A stretch of DNA of 64,000 nucleotides from Actinokineospora fastidiosa (GTDB lineage Bacteria > Actinomycetota > Actinomycetes > Mycobacteriales > Pseudonocardiaceae): contig NZ_BMRB01000001.1 of the NCBI RefSeq assembly GCF_014648415.1, forward strand, positions 1,922,001 through 1,986,000. Reading direction: 5' to 3'. The position numbers and the translations under genes are program-made. Shown here one piece after another: positions 55,744-64,000 of this stretch (its first letter is position 1; each line of letters begins with the position of its first letter). The notes under the pieces are model-generated. The model did no database searches and was not told where the DNA came from. It saw only the letters and a program-made list of their open reading frames with translations.

Positions 55744-57171
55744 TCAGCCCAGCAGTGCCGCCACGCGGTGGCGCGGAAGATCGATCAGCCGCTCGTCCCG
55801 CAGGTCCGGGGCCAGCTCGGCGACCCGGGCGCGCGCCTCGCGCTTGGTGAGCGCGCCCGCCGAGTCCTGGATCAGCGCTTCCCGCCAGATGTTGGCGAGC
55901 TTGCCGTGCGGGCGGTCCAGCAGAGCGCCCGCGACGCCCCGGCCGTCGACCGGGGTGGCGGTCACGACGGCGTGCCTGCCGTCGGCGACGCTGCGGCGGA
56001 ACGTCAGCCGGAACTTGGCCTCGACCAGGGACGACAGCGCCTGCTGACCCGCCTGGTCGGCGATGTCCGGGTGGTTGTTCACCACCAGCGCGGCCACCGG
56101 CGTGCGGGGGGCGGCGATGAGGACGCGGGCCAGCCACGGTCCGGGATCGGCGGTCAGGTCGAAGGCGAGCGGGCCGCGGCCGGGGTAGGGCGCGGTCCAG
56201 TCGGGCGGGGTCAGCGAGCCTGCGTCGGAGAGGTCGAGCAGGGCGGCGACGGCCTCGGGCGGGGCGCCCGCGGACTCGACCGACTGGGGGCCGTGGGTGT
56301 AGATCGCGGTCGCCGCGCCGCGGACGGCCGCGGCGGCCTGGTTCGCCGAGCCGCTGGTGGGCTGCAGCACGTACAGGTCGGCGGCGCTGCCCACCGCCTG
56401 CGCGCCGTGGTAGCGGTTGAAGCCGGGCAGGACGGCCTCGGCGACCAGGCCCAGCCCCAGGATCTCCTTCTGCACCTTCAATCCCAGCGCGGGCGCGAGG
56501 GGGCTGTAGCCGTACGCGGCGATGATCCGGCCGTCGGCGCGCAGGGACTGGATCGCGCGGGCCAGGAACAGGCGCATGCCCTCAGGGGTGTACGGCGGGT
56601 CGGTGAACACCAGGTCGGCGTCGAGGGCCGGGACGCCGAAGCGGAAGTCGGCGTGCAGGCAGCGCACGGACAGGTTCCGCGCGCGGGCGACCTCGTCGAC
56701 GTACGCCAGCAGCCGCTCGTCCACGTCGACGACGGTCGCGGTGAGCGACGGACGGACCATGCAGGCCGCCAGCGCCGTCAGGTCGTGGTCGCCGACGCAC
56801 ACCAGGTGCGCGCCCGCGAGCTCGTAGGTCTCGTCCAGCCACCGGGCCCGCTGCCGCATCGTGGCGAGGTCGGCCTGGACGTGGTCGAGGGCGCGCAGCG
56901 GCCGGGGCACGCCCGCCAGCACGTCCGCCAGGCCGTCGAGGTCCCCGGCAGGCTCGCGGGTGGGCGGCGTCACCCCGGGGCGCAGCCGCCAGGTCTGCTC
57001 CCGGCGCTCGACGTCATCGGTGGCCAGCAGGTCCTCGATCGTGCGCCGGGGCACGCCGGTCGCGCGGACCAGGGCGTCCAGCGGCTGCCAGCCCGCCGCC
57101 AGCAGGTCGACGGCGGGACGCAGCGCACGCGCGTGGACACCGCGCGCGGCCAGGAAGGAGGTCAGGGACAC
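55744..57171 (-). CDS. BpsA-like branched-chain polyamine aminopropyltransferase
   Basis: A 475-residue protein. An N-terminal winged-helix-like segment (about 1-75) is followed by a Rossmann methyltransferase fold with LVCVGDHDLTALA (about 123), VVDVDERLLAYVDEVA (about 147) and LVFTDPPYTPEGMR (about 186). These are the marks of N4-bis(aminopropyl)spermidine synthase (BpsA), which builds branched polyamines from spermidine and decarboxylated SAM. The C-terminal 190 residues extend beyond archaeal BpsA. GTG at 57171. Function is inferred from motifs; a methyltransferase role is the alternative. Divergent from the osmoprotectant transporter. Confidence 0.7.
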   Translation of the reverse strand: MSLTSFLAARGVHARALRPAVDLLAAGWQPLDALVRATGVPRRTIEDLLATDDVERREQTWRLRPGVTPPTREPAGDLDGLADVLAGVPRPLRALDHVQADLATMRQRARWLDETYELAGAHLVCVGDHDLTALAACMVRPSLTATVVDVDERLLAYVDEVARARNLSVRCLHADFRFGVPALDADLVFTDPPYTPEGMRLFLARAIQSLRADGRIIAAYGYSPLAPALGLKVQKEILGLGLVAEAVLPGFNRYHGAQAVGSAADLYVLQPTSGSANQAAAAVRGAATAIYTHGPQSVESAGAPPEAVAALLDLSDAGSLTPPDWTAPYPGRGPLAFDLTADPGPWLARVLIAAPRTPVAALVVNNHPDIADQAGQQALSSLVEAKFRLTFRRSVADGRHAVVTATPVDGRGVAGALLDRPHGKLANIWREALIQDSAGALTKREARARVAELAPDLRDERLIDLPRHRVAALLG

Positions 57172-57315
57172 CCCGCCGAGCTTACGGAGATTGCGCCGGT
57201 TGGCCGATCATGGCCTACCGGACTGCGGGATGGCCTGCCTCTGTCATCCCCACGCGTTAGGGTCGGGCGTCGCGTGCACGGCCGGCAAGGTGCCGTCCCG
57301 ACCCGAGGGGCCCGG

Positions 57316-58455
57316 GTGATCGAGTTCCAAGCCGTGTCCAAACGCTATCCGGACGGCACGGTCGCGGTGGACGAGCTGACCCTGACGGCCGAGGACGGCC
57401 GGGTGACCGTCTTGGTCGGACCGTCCGGGTGTGGCAAGACCACCTCGCTGCGCATGATCAACCGGATGATCGAGGCCACCTCCGGCACGATCCGGCTGAT
57501 GGGCGAGGACATCCGCGAGAAGGACCCGGCGCTGCTGCGCCGCGGCATCGGCTACGTCATCCAGCACGCGGGGCTGTTCCCGCACCGCACGGTGATCGAC
57601 AACATCGCCACCGTCCCGGTGCTGACCGGCGCGACCCGCCGCGCCGCGCGCAAGCGGGCCGAGGACCTGCTCACCACCGTCGGACTGCCCGCCGAACTGG
57701 GCCGCCGCTACCCCAAGCAGCTCTCCGGCGGGCAGCAGCAGCGCGTCGGCGTCGCCCGCGCGTTGGCCGCGGACCCGCCGGTGCTGCTGATGGACGAGCC
57801 GTTCAGCGCCGTCGACCCGATCGTGCGCGAGGACCTGCAGGACGAGCTGCTGCGGCTGCAGTCCGAGCTGGGCAAGACCATCGTGTTCGTCACCCACGAC
57901 ATCGACGAGGCGGTCAAGCTCGGCGACAAGGTCGCGGTGATGCGGGTGGGCGGTCGGCTGGCCCAGTTCGACACGCCCGCCGCGCTGCTGGCCGCGCCGG
58001 TCGACGACTTCGTCAGCTCGTTCGTCGGCCGCGACCGCGGCTACCGCGGGCTCGGCTTCCTCGACGCGGCGGAGATTCCCCTCGGCCCGGTGTCCACCGT
58101 CCCGGTCGGCACCGCCGTCGCCGAGGCGCGGGGGATGCTCTCGCAGGCGGGCTGGGCGGTGGTGGTCGACGGCGAGAACCGCCCGCTCGGCTGGGTTTCC
58201 GCCGACCTTCTCGCCACAATGGACGGTGAGATCGGGCCGGACGGCCTGGTCTCCGGCGGCTCGCTGTACGAAGTGGACTCTGACTCAGCTGGCACGGCGG
58301 GCTCGCTGCGCAACGCGCTCGACGCCGCGCTCAGCTCGCCGTCGGCGTGGGGCATCGCGGTCGACAAGAGCGGCGCCGTGGTGGGCGGGGTGGACGCGGC
58401 GAGCGTCATCGACGCGCTGGCCAAGGCGCGCCGCTCGGGCGAGGTCCCGACGTGA
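57316..58455 (+). CDS. Osmoprotectant ABC transporter, ATP-binding subunit (OpuCA/ProV-like)
   Basis: A 379-residue ATPase. Walker A GPSGCGKTTSL (about 36-46), the Q-loop YVIQHAGLFP (about 79-88), the signature LSGGQQQRVGVARAL (about 136) and Walker B VLLMDEPFSAVD (about 156) are intact. Two CBS-type segments (about 265-370) follow, as in ionic-strength-sensing OpuA/OpuC ATPases. GTG at 57316. First of four coupled genes for glycine betaine, choline or similar quaternary amines. Exact substrate unknown. Confidence 0.93.
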   Translation: MIEFQAVSKRYPDGTVAVDELTLTAEDGRVTVLVGPSGCGKTTSLRMINRMIEATSGTIRLMGEDIREKDPALLRRGIGYVIQHAGLFPHRTVIDNIATVPVLTGATRRAARKRAEDLLTTVGLPAELGRRYPKQLSGGQQQRVGVARALAADPPVLLMDEPFSAVDPIVREDLQDELLRLQSELGKTIVFVTHDIDEAVKLGDKVAVMRVGGRLAQFDTPAALLAAPVDDFVSSFVGRDRGYRGLGFLDAAEIPLGPVSTVPVGTAVAEARGMLSQAGWAVVVDGENRPLGWVSADLLATMDGEIGPDGLVSGGSLYEVDSDSAGTAGSLRNALDAALSSPSAWGIAVDKSGAVVGGVDAASVIDALAKARRSGEVPT

Positions 58456-59090
58456 CCTGGGTGGTCGACCACCTCGGCGACCTGGGGCGGGTCAGCCTCC
58501 GGCACCTGTGGCTGGCGTTGGTCCCGGTCGCCGTCGGGCTGCTGATCTCGCTGCCGCTGGGGTGGGCCGCCGCCCGGTGGCGGGCCGCGCGGGCGGTCCT
58601 GGTGCCCGCGGCGGGGCTGCTTTACACGATCCCGTCGCTGGCGCTGTTCGTGATGATGCCGCTGATCATCGGCACGCAGATCCTCGATCCGCTCAACGTG
58701 CAGGTCGCGCTCACCATCTACACCGTGGCCCTGCTGGTGCGCGCGGTCTCCGACGCGCTGACGGCGGTGCCGGAGTCGGTGACAGCGGCGGCGACGGCGA
58801 TGGGCTACCGCGGGGTCGGGCGGTTCTTCGCCGTCGAACTGCCCCTGGCGGTGCCGGTGCTGGTGGCGGGGGTGCGGGTCGCGGCGGTGTCGAACATCAG
58901 CCTGGTCAGCGTGGGCGCGCTGATCGGCGTCGGCGGGCTGGGCGCGTTCCTCACCGAGGGCTACCAGCGCGACAACTACGCCGAGATCATCGCCGGGATC
59001 GTGCTGATCGTGCTGCTGGCGCTGATCGTCGACGCTCTGCTCGCCGTGCTCGGCCGAGTGCTCGCCCCGTGGGCAAGGGAGCGCGCGTGA
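58452..59090 (+). CDS. Osmoprotectant ABC transporter permease 1
   Basis: A 212-residue ProW/OpuCB-type permease with about five or six membrane helices. The ATPase-contact loop AAATAMGYRGVGRFFAVELPLAVPVL (split: AAATAMGYRGVGRF, ELPLAVPVL; about 115-138) is present. GTG at 58452 overlaps the stop of the ATPase gene, and its own stop overlaps the next GTG, indicating tight coupling. Confidence 0.92.
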   Translation: MTWVVDHLGDLGRVSLRHLWLALVPVAVGLLISLPLGWAAARWRAARAVLVPAAGLLYTIPSLALFVMMPLIIGTQILDPLNVQVALTIYTVALLVRAVSDALTAVPESVTAAATAMGYRGVGRFFAVELPLAVPVLVAGVRVAAVSNISLVSVGALIGVGGLGAFLTEGYQRDNYAEIIAGIVLIVLLALIVDALLAVLGRVLAPWARERA

Positions 59091-59773
59091 ACATCTTCCA
59101 GCAGGTCTGGGCCTGGCTGACCGATCCGGCGAACTGGACCACCACGTTCGGCACGCCCGGCATTCCGCAGCGGCTCGCCGAGCACCTGCAGTACACCGTC
59201 GTGGCGGTTGCCATCGCCGCGCTGATCGCCGTCCCGCTGGGCGCGTACATCGGGCACACCAACCGCGGCGTGACCGTGGTCGTCGGCCTGGTCAACTCCT
59301 TCCGCGCGCTGCCCGAACTGGGCCTGCTCATCCTGCTGGTGCTGTCGATGGGCGTGCTGCTCGCGGTGGAGGCGCTGACGATCGCCCTGGTGCTCGTCGC
59401 CGTGCCGCCGCTGCTGGCGGGGACGTACGCGGGCGTCCGCAATGTCGACCGGTCCGTTGTGGACGCCGCGCGCGGGATGGGCATGCGCGAGTGGGACGTG
59501 CTGCGGAAGGTGGAGCTGCCCAACGCGCTGCCGCTGGTGTTCGGCGCGCTGCGCACCGCGACGCTGCAGGTGATCGCCACCGCCAGCATCGCGGCGTTCG
59601 TGTCCCTCGGCGGTCTCGGCCGCTACGTCATCGACGGCCTGGCCTTCCGCGAGTTCGAGCAGATGGCCGGTGGCGCCGTCCTCATCGCGCTGCTGGCCGT
59701 GGCCGTCGAACTTGCCTTGACCGGCGTGCAGTGGCTGGTGGTCTCACCGGGGCTGCGCACCAGAACCAAGTGA
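59087..59773 (+). CDS. Osmoprotectant ABC transporter permease 2
   Basis: A 228-residue ProW/OpuCD-type permease. The contact loop ARGMGMREWDVLRKVELPNALP (split: ARGMGMREWDVL, KVELPNALP; about 129-150) is intact and about six helices are seen. GTG at 59087 overlaps the preceding stop. It pairs with permease 1 as a heterodimer. Confidence 0.92.
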   Translation: MNIFQQVWAWLTDPANWTTTFGTPGIPQRLAEHLQYTVVAVAIAALIAVPLGAYIGHTNRGVTVVVGLVNSFRALPELGLLILLVLSMGVLLAVEALTIALVLVAVPPLLAGTYAGVRNVDRSVVDAARGMGMREWDVLRKVELPNALPLVFGALRTATLQVIATASIAAFVSLGGLGRYVIDGLAFREFEQMAGGAVLIALLAVAVELALTGVQWLVVSPGLRTRTK

Positions 59774-59785
59774 GGAGATCCCCCA

Positions 59786-60700
59786 ATGAAGCGCGCACTC
59801 GCGGGCCTGGCGGCGGTGACCGCCATGACCCTGACCGCCTGCGGAGGCTCGGCGGACCCGCTGTCGAACGCGTCCACCACCACCGGCACGCCCGCCCCGG
59901 CGGGCACGATCACCGTCGGGTCGGCGAACTTCCCGGAGAGCACGCTGCTCGCCGAGATCTACGCGCTGGCGCTGGAGGACAAGGGCGTCACGGTCAACCG
60001 CAAGCTCAACATCGGCAGCCGCGAGACCTACTACCCGGGCCTGCAGGACGGGTCGATCGACCTGATCCCGGAGTACACCGGCGTCCTGCTCAACCACGTC
60101 AGCGCCGCCGCGGGCGCGACGGAGTCCGAGGCGGTCTACACCGCGCTGCAGTCCGCGCTGCCGCCGGAGCTGACGGTGCTGGAGAAGTCGGCGGCGGAGA
60201 ACAAGGACGCCGTGGTCGTCACCCGCGCCACCGCCGACGAGCGCGGCCTCAAGACGATCGCCGACCTGGCCAAGTCCGACGACGTCGTCTTCGGCGGCCC
60301 GCCGGAGTTCCAGCAGCGCCCGGACGGCATCCCCGGGCTGCAGGAGAAGTACGGCCTGAAGATCAAGGAGTACAAGTCCCTCGACGTCGGCGGCCCACTG
60401 ACCGTCGACGCCCTCAAGACCGGCGCGGTGACCGCGGCCGACCTGTTCACCACGGACCCGGCCATCGAGGCCAACGACTTCGTGGTGCTGGAGGACCCGG
60501 AGGCCAACTTCGCCGCCCAGAACGTCGTCCCGCTGATCAACAAGTCCAAGGCGACGCCGGAGGTGACCGAGGTGCTGAACGCCATCTCGGCCAAGCTCAC
60601 CACCGAGACGCTGATCGAGCTGAACAGCAAGCTCAACGCCCCCGACAAGCCCGACGCCGCCAAGGTGGCCCGGGAGTGGCTGACCTCGGTCGGTCTCTGA
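59786..60700 (+). CDS. Osmoprotectant-binding lipoprotein (OpuAC/ProX family)
   Basis: A 304-residue lipoprotein. The signal peptide ends in LTAC (Cys at residue 19), followed by a threonine-rich linker and an OpuAC domain beginning TITVGSANFPESTLLAEIYA (about 41-60), with LIPEYTGVLL (about 93) as a typical ligand-site segment. ATG at 59786 with GAGGAG. The last 11 codons (KVAREWLTSVGL region) are duplicated downstream of the stop. Confidence 0.94.
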   Translation: MKRALAGLAAVTAMTLTACGGSADPLSNASTTTGTPAPAGTITVGSANFPESTLLAEIYALALEDKGVTVNRKLNIGSRETYYPGLQDGSIDLIPEYTGVLLNHVSAAAGATESEAVYTALQSALPPELTVLEKSAAENKDAVVVTRATADERGLKTIADLAKSDDVVFGGPPEFQQRPDGIPGLQEKYGLKIKEYKSLDVGGPLTVDALKTGAVTAADLFTTDPAIEANDFVVLEDPEANFAAQNVVPLINKSKATPEVTEVLNAISAKLTTETLIELNSKLNAPDKPDAAKVAREWLTSVGL

Positions 60701-60761
60701 GGTTTCCAGGCAAACGCGAGGTCGTCGAGGTGGCCCGGGAGTGGCTGACCTCGGTCGGTCT
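60663..60761 (+). repeat. 34-bp direct repeat duplicating the 3' end of the binding-protein gene
   Basis: An identical 34-bp sequence, starting AGGTGGCCCGGGAGTGGCTG, lies at 60663-60696 (inside the last codons of the lipoprotein gene) and again at 60728-60761, 65 bp apart. Weaker similarity (GAGGTT.CC) continues after both copies. The second copy is non-coding in context. Confidence 0.85.
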
Positions 60762-60778
60762 TCGAGGTTCCGCGAAAC

Positions 60779-60808
60779 CGGCCCCGCGTCCCGTCTGGGG
60801 CGCGGGGC
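60779..60808 (+). terminator. Terminator-like hairpin before the NACHT gene
   Basis: GGCCCCGCGTCCC / GGGGCGCGGGGCC with loop GTCT forms a 13-bp stem with one mismatch. It ends the transporter operon and suggests the NACHT gene, starting 27 bp later, has its own expression or read-through. Confidence 0.65.
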
Positions 60809-60834
60809 CGCGCGCATGGTGGATCATCTGACGG

Positions 60835-63800
60835 GTGATCGCCGAAGGTGCGTTGAAGATCGGCCAGTCGGTGGCCAAGCAGCTCGCCCTGCACTGGTTC
60901 GCGGAGCGGAAGGCCGACAGCAGGCGCGGTCGGGACCTGACGCGGCTGATCCGCGCCCGCTTCCCGGTCCGCAGGCAGGAACGCGACGTGCTCGACTCGC
61001 TCCTGCGCATCGAGGATGACGTCGCCGAGCGGCTCGCGCCCGAACTCGCCCGCCTCGGCCATGGCCTGCCGGAGAACGAGAGGGAGGCCGCGCTGCTGGC
61101 GGTCTCCGACGCGCTGGAGGACGCCGACCTCTCCGACGCCGCGCTGTTCGCGGTCGACCTCGACGCGGGCGCGCTGGCGCGGGCGGTGCGGGAGCAGCAG
61201 CCGGTCGACCGGGCGGGCCTGTCGGCGAGGGCGCAGCGGTTCTCCGACGCCGCCCTCGACCGGGCGTGCATCGTCCTGGTGCACCTGACCCGCGAGCTGC
61301 CCGAGTTCGACGCCGCGGTGGCGGTGGAGACGCTGGGCAGGCTCCGGACCGTGTTGGAGGGCGTGGAAGAGCTGCTGGAGCGGGTGCCCGCGCCGTCGGC
61401 ACCACGCGGGCAGGCGCTCGACGACGAGTTCCGGTCCCGCTACCTGGATCGGGTCGTCCGCTCGTACAACAAGCTCGACGTCATCGGGCTGACCACGCAC
61501 TCGTTCCAGCCTCGGACAACGTTGAGCGTGGCCTATCTCAGCCTGTCGGCCACGACCGACAACAAGCGTCCTCGGCGGGCGCAGTACGAGGAGCGGTGGT
61601 TCCACCGGGACACCGTCCAGCACCACCCGGGCGAGAATCTTCGCGTCGAGGCCGCGCTGGATGACAGCAGGTTGACCGTTGTCCGCGGAGAAGCCGGGGC
61701 GGGCAAGTCGACGCTGCTCCGGTGGCTCGCGGTCAACGCCGCGCGGTCGGGGTTCACCGGGCAGTTGCAGGAGTGGAACGAGTGCGTGCCGTTCCTCGTG
61801 AAGCTGCGCGACTTCTCGACCGACCGGCTCCCGCGCGGTGACGAACTGCTCGACCAGCCGAGTTCGCCCCAGTGCGGTCCCGTGCCGGAGGGGTGGGTGC
61901 ACCGCCAGTTCGAGTCGGGCAAGGCGCTGCTGCTGGTCGACGGCGTCGACGAGCTGGTGGCCAAGCGCCGCCCGGCCGTCCGCGCCTGGCTGGGCGAGCT
62001 GCTGGCCAGCTACCCGGACGTGCGGGTCGTGGTGACGTCGCGGCCGACGGCGGTAACGCCGAAGTGGCTGGTCCACGAGGGATTCCGGTCCATCGTCCTG
62101 GAACCGATGACGCCCGGGGACGTGCGGATCTTCCTGCGCCGGTGGCATTCGGCGCTGCTGGACTCGGCGCCCGACGCCGAGCTGCTGCCGTGCCGCCGCG
62201 AGGAGGTGCCGCAGTACGAGCGCGCGCTGCTGTCGCAGTTGCAGACCCACGCGCACCTGCGGGCGCTGGCGCGGAGCCCGCTGCTGTGCGCGATGTTGTG
62301 CGCGCTCAACCTGGACCGGCGGTCGAGGCTGCCGCGCGATCGGGTCGCCCTGTACTCGGCGGCGCTGGAGATGCTGCTGGAGCGCAGAGACGCCGACCGC
62401 AGCGTGGTCGGGGAGATCCAGGCGTCGGTGAACGAGAAGCTGGAACTGCTGCAGGTGCTGGCCTGGTGGCTCAACGAGAACGGCCGCGCCGAGATGAGCC
62501 GGGAGCAAGCGCTTGCGCGGCTGGCCGAGCGGCTGCCCGGGATGCCGAACCTGCAGGACGACGCCGAGACGCTGCTCGTCCACCTCGTCGAGCGCAGCGG
62601 GGTGATCCGGCAGCCCGCGGAGGGCCGGATCGACTTCATCCACCGGACGTTCCAGGAGTACCTGGCCGCGCGCGAGGCCGTCCACCGCGACAGCATCGAC
62701 CTGCTCGTCCGCCACGCGTCCTCGGACCTCTGGCGCGAGACCGTGATCATGGCGTGCGCGCAGGGCAGCGCCGAGCAGCGGGGCCGCCTGCTCGCCGGCA
62801 TCATCGACGCCGCGGACAAGCGGAAGGCCCGCCAGCTCGTCCTGGTGGCGGCAGCGTGCAAGGAGACCGCGATCCTGGCGCCGCCGGAGGTGCTGGCCCG
62901 CGTGACCGACCGCGTCCAGCGGGTCATCCCGCCGCGCAACGTCCGCGAGAGCCGTTCCCTGGCCGCCGTCGGCGAGTCGGTCCTTGCCTACCTCCCGGAC
63001 ACCGTGTCCGAACTGACCGCGGCCCAAGCGGCGGCCTGCGCGCGGACGGCGGCGCTCGTCAACGGCCCGCGGGCCATCGAGGTGTTGCGCGGGTACGCGG
63101 ACGATCCGCGCCCGGAGGTCCTGGCTGAACTGGTCCGCGCCTGGCAGTACTTCGACCCGGAGTCCTACGCGCGTCAGGTCTTGGCCGACGCGCCCCTCGC
63201 CGAACACCGCGCGGAGGTGCCTATCGGCGCGGTTCCTCAGTTGCACCTGCTGCGGAACCTTCGCAAGTGCATCGTGAATCTCTGGATGGACGATGACGCC
63301 GCCGGTAGTGTGTGTTCGCTCAGTGGCCTGACTAGGCTCACTGACCTTTGGCTGGTGGGCAAGTCGGCGCCGAAGTCGCTCGCGGAACTGGTCTCGTTGC
63401 AGAACTTGAAGACCTTGTGGATAAGTATGTTTCGCGACTGGCCCTCGGAGTTGCCCTTTCTCGCAGAGCTTCCTCGATTGCGGTATTTTGGGTTGGCGGA
63501 GTCTCACGGGGTCGAGGACTTCTCGTTCCTCCGGGCGCTCTCGAACCTCAGGGCTCTTTGGATCACACACAGCGGTTGGTCCCGGTGGGTGGACCAAGTC
63601 GCTGAACCGGAGAAAATTGACGCGACAGCTTTGGCGTTGCTCAGCGGCAGTCGCGAGTTGGCCAGGGCAACCGAGCGGTTCGGCAATCTCAGCGATCTGG
63701 CGCTCCAGGACGCCGAGGCGCTAAGTGATCTTCGCCCGTTGCGGGCACTGCCCTTGGAGGAGTTGAGTCTCGACCACTGCGGTTATGTCGATCTACGCGG

Positions 63801-63969
63801 CCTCGCCGCACATCCGACGTTGAGGGCCATCAGTATCGATGGACGATCCAAGATCGACCTGACGCCGCTCGCCGACATGAACGTCACAGTCACCCTTCAC
63901 GGACCTGACAGCGCCGTGGGCGTGGAGAATCTGGGGCCAGGTGTCCGGGTTCGTCGGGTGCGCCGCTGA
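60835..63969 (+). CDS. NACHT-domain NTPase with C-terminal leucine-rich repeats (bacterial NLR-like)
   Basis: A 1044-residue STAND NTPase. An N-terminal helical domain (about 1-230, resembling NACHT-associated helical effector/linker domains) precedes the NACHT module: Walker A RGEAGAGKSTLLRW (about 284-297), Walker B ALLLVDGVDEL (about 365-375), sensor TSRPTA (about 401) and the winged-helix signature FIHRTFQEYLAARE (about 601-614). A helical linker (about 620-800) leads to leucine-rich repeats (about 802-1044, e.g. LTRLTDLWLVG, LQNLKTLWISM, LPRLRYFGLAE). Bacterial NACHT proteins of this plan defend against phages. GTG at 60835, no clear ribosome site. The LRR-coding 3' part is visibly less GC-biased than the rest. 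Confidence 0.9.
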   Translation: MIAEGALKIGQSVAKQLALHWFAERKADSRRGRDLTRLIRARFPVRRQERDVLDSLLRIEDDVAERLAPELARLGHGLPENEREAALLAVSDALEDADLSDAALFAVDLDAGALARAVREQQPVDRAGLSARAQRFSDAALDRACIVLVHLTRELPEFDAAVAVETLGRLRTVLEGVEELLERVPAPSAPRGQALDDEFRSRYLDRVVRSYNKLDVIGLTTHSFQPRTTLSVAYLSLSATTDNKRPRRAQYEERWFHRDTVQHHPGENLRVEAALDDSRLTVVRGEAGAGKSTLLRWLAVNAARSGFTGQLQEWNECVPFLVKLRDFSTDRLPRGDELLDQPSSPQCGPVPEGWVHRQFESGKALLLVDGVDELVAKRRPAVRAWLGELLASYPDVRVVVTSRPTAVTPKWLVHEGFRSIVLEPMTPGDVRIFLRRWHSALLDSAPDAELLPCRREEVPQYERALLSQLQTHAHLRALARSPLLCAMLCALNLDRRSRLPRDRVALYSAALEMLLERRDADRSVVGEIQASVNEKLELLQVLAWWLNENGRAEMSREQALARLAERLPGMPNLQDDAETLLVHLVERSGVIRQPAEGRIDFIHRTFQEYLAAREAVHRDSIDLLVRHASSDLWRETVIMACAQGSAEQRGRLLAGIIDAADKRKARQLVLVAAACKETAILAPPEVLARVTDRVQRVIPPRNVRESRSLAAVGESVLAYLPDTVSELTAAQAAACARTAALVNGPRAIEVLRGYADDPRPEVLAELVRAWQYFDPESYARQVLADAPLAEHRAEVPIGAVPQLHLLRNLRKCIVNLWMDDDAAGSVCSLSGLTRLTDLWLVGKSAPKSLAELVSLQNLKTLWISMFRDWPSELPFLAELPRLRYFGLAESHGVEDFSFLRALSNLRALWITHSGWSRWVDQVAEPEKIDATALALLSGSRELARATERFGNLSDLALQDAEALSDLRPLRALPLEELSLDHCGYVDLRGLAAHPTLRAISIDGRSKIDLTPLADMNVTVTLHGPDSAVGVENLGPGVRVRRVRR

Positions 63970-64000
63970 ACGACGGTGGGCCCGGACTTGTTGTCCGAGC

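Overview
The window is high-GC actinobacterial DNA with dense genes, frequent GTG starts and GTGA/ATGA stop-start overlaps. It carries actinobacteria-specific proteins (two WhiB regulators, MtrA/MtrB/LpqB, SigH/RshA, PdtaS, the 24-residue ribosomal protein bL37 and F420 biosynthesis). The gene order follows, with insertions and inversions, the block of the Mycobacterium tuberculosis chromosome from fbiA/fbiB/whiB2 through manB/manA, sahH, mtrAB-lpqB, secA1, aroA and sigH to pdtaS and whiB1. Content and composition suggest the Pseudonocardiales (Actinokineospora/Saccharothrix-like), but no 16S or other decisive marker is present, so this is inference.

Layout. 1-3443 (minus): M50 protease, fbiA, fbiB and a NUDIX hydrolase cut by the window edge. 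3672-7410: whiB2 and a giant family-2 glycosyltransferase. 7407-12373: a metallopeptidase-like protein, then a mannose-activation run (DUF3499, manB, Trm112-like, SIS protein, manA). 12441-18828: CDF metal transporter, small membrane protein, orphan MutL-type ATPase, membrane alpha/beta hydrolase, sahH. 19186-24719: stand-alone lanthipeptide-dehydratase-C-like protein, tmk, mtrA, mtrB, lpqB. 24769-30677: hpf, a 1.5-kb repetitive gene-free tract, comF, and secA1 whose upstream region carries two perfect DnaA boxes. 30754-36277: HAD protein, RNA methyltransferase, WS/DGAT, DUF6912, pruA, lipoprotein. 36424-39774: degenerate IS630-type HTH protein, a dense palindrome array, rsgA, aroA. 39879-45803: SRAP, hydrolase, pentapeptide protein, ybaK, sigH-rshA, bL37, pdtaS, whiB1. 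46025-55590: lipid kinase, small enzymes, nickel SOD with its maturation protease, rmlC, malic enzyme, a PAS-GGDEF-EAL protein and a START-domain protein. 55744-60700: BpsA-type aminopropyltransferase and an osmoprotectant ABC transporter. 60835-63969: a NACHT-LRR (bacterial NLR) protein.

How it fits together. Much of the window is envelope supply and surveillance: mannose-1-phosphate synthesis, MtrAB-LpqB control of wall and division, SecA export and surface glycosyl transfer. The sigH-rshA / whiB1 / sodN-sodX part is redox and metal stress biology. SigH appears to control itself through a perfect GGAAT-N18-GTT promoter, and whiB1 has two CRP-type operators around its -35 element, as in mycobacteria.

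The less ordinary content is: the NACHT-LRR gene directly after a 34-bp duplication of the 3' end of the preceding transporter gene; the array of ATCATCYRGATGAT-type dyads between the degenerate transposase-like gene and rsgA; the repetitive tract between hpf and comF; the orphan dehydratase-C-like, MutL and BpsA genes; and paired DnaA boxes upstream of secA. No rRNA, tRNA, CRISPR array or intact insertion sequence was seen.
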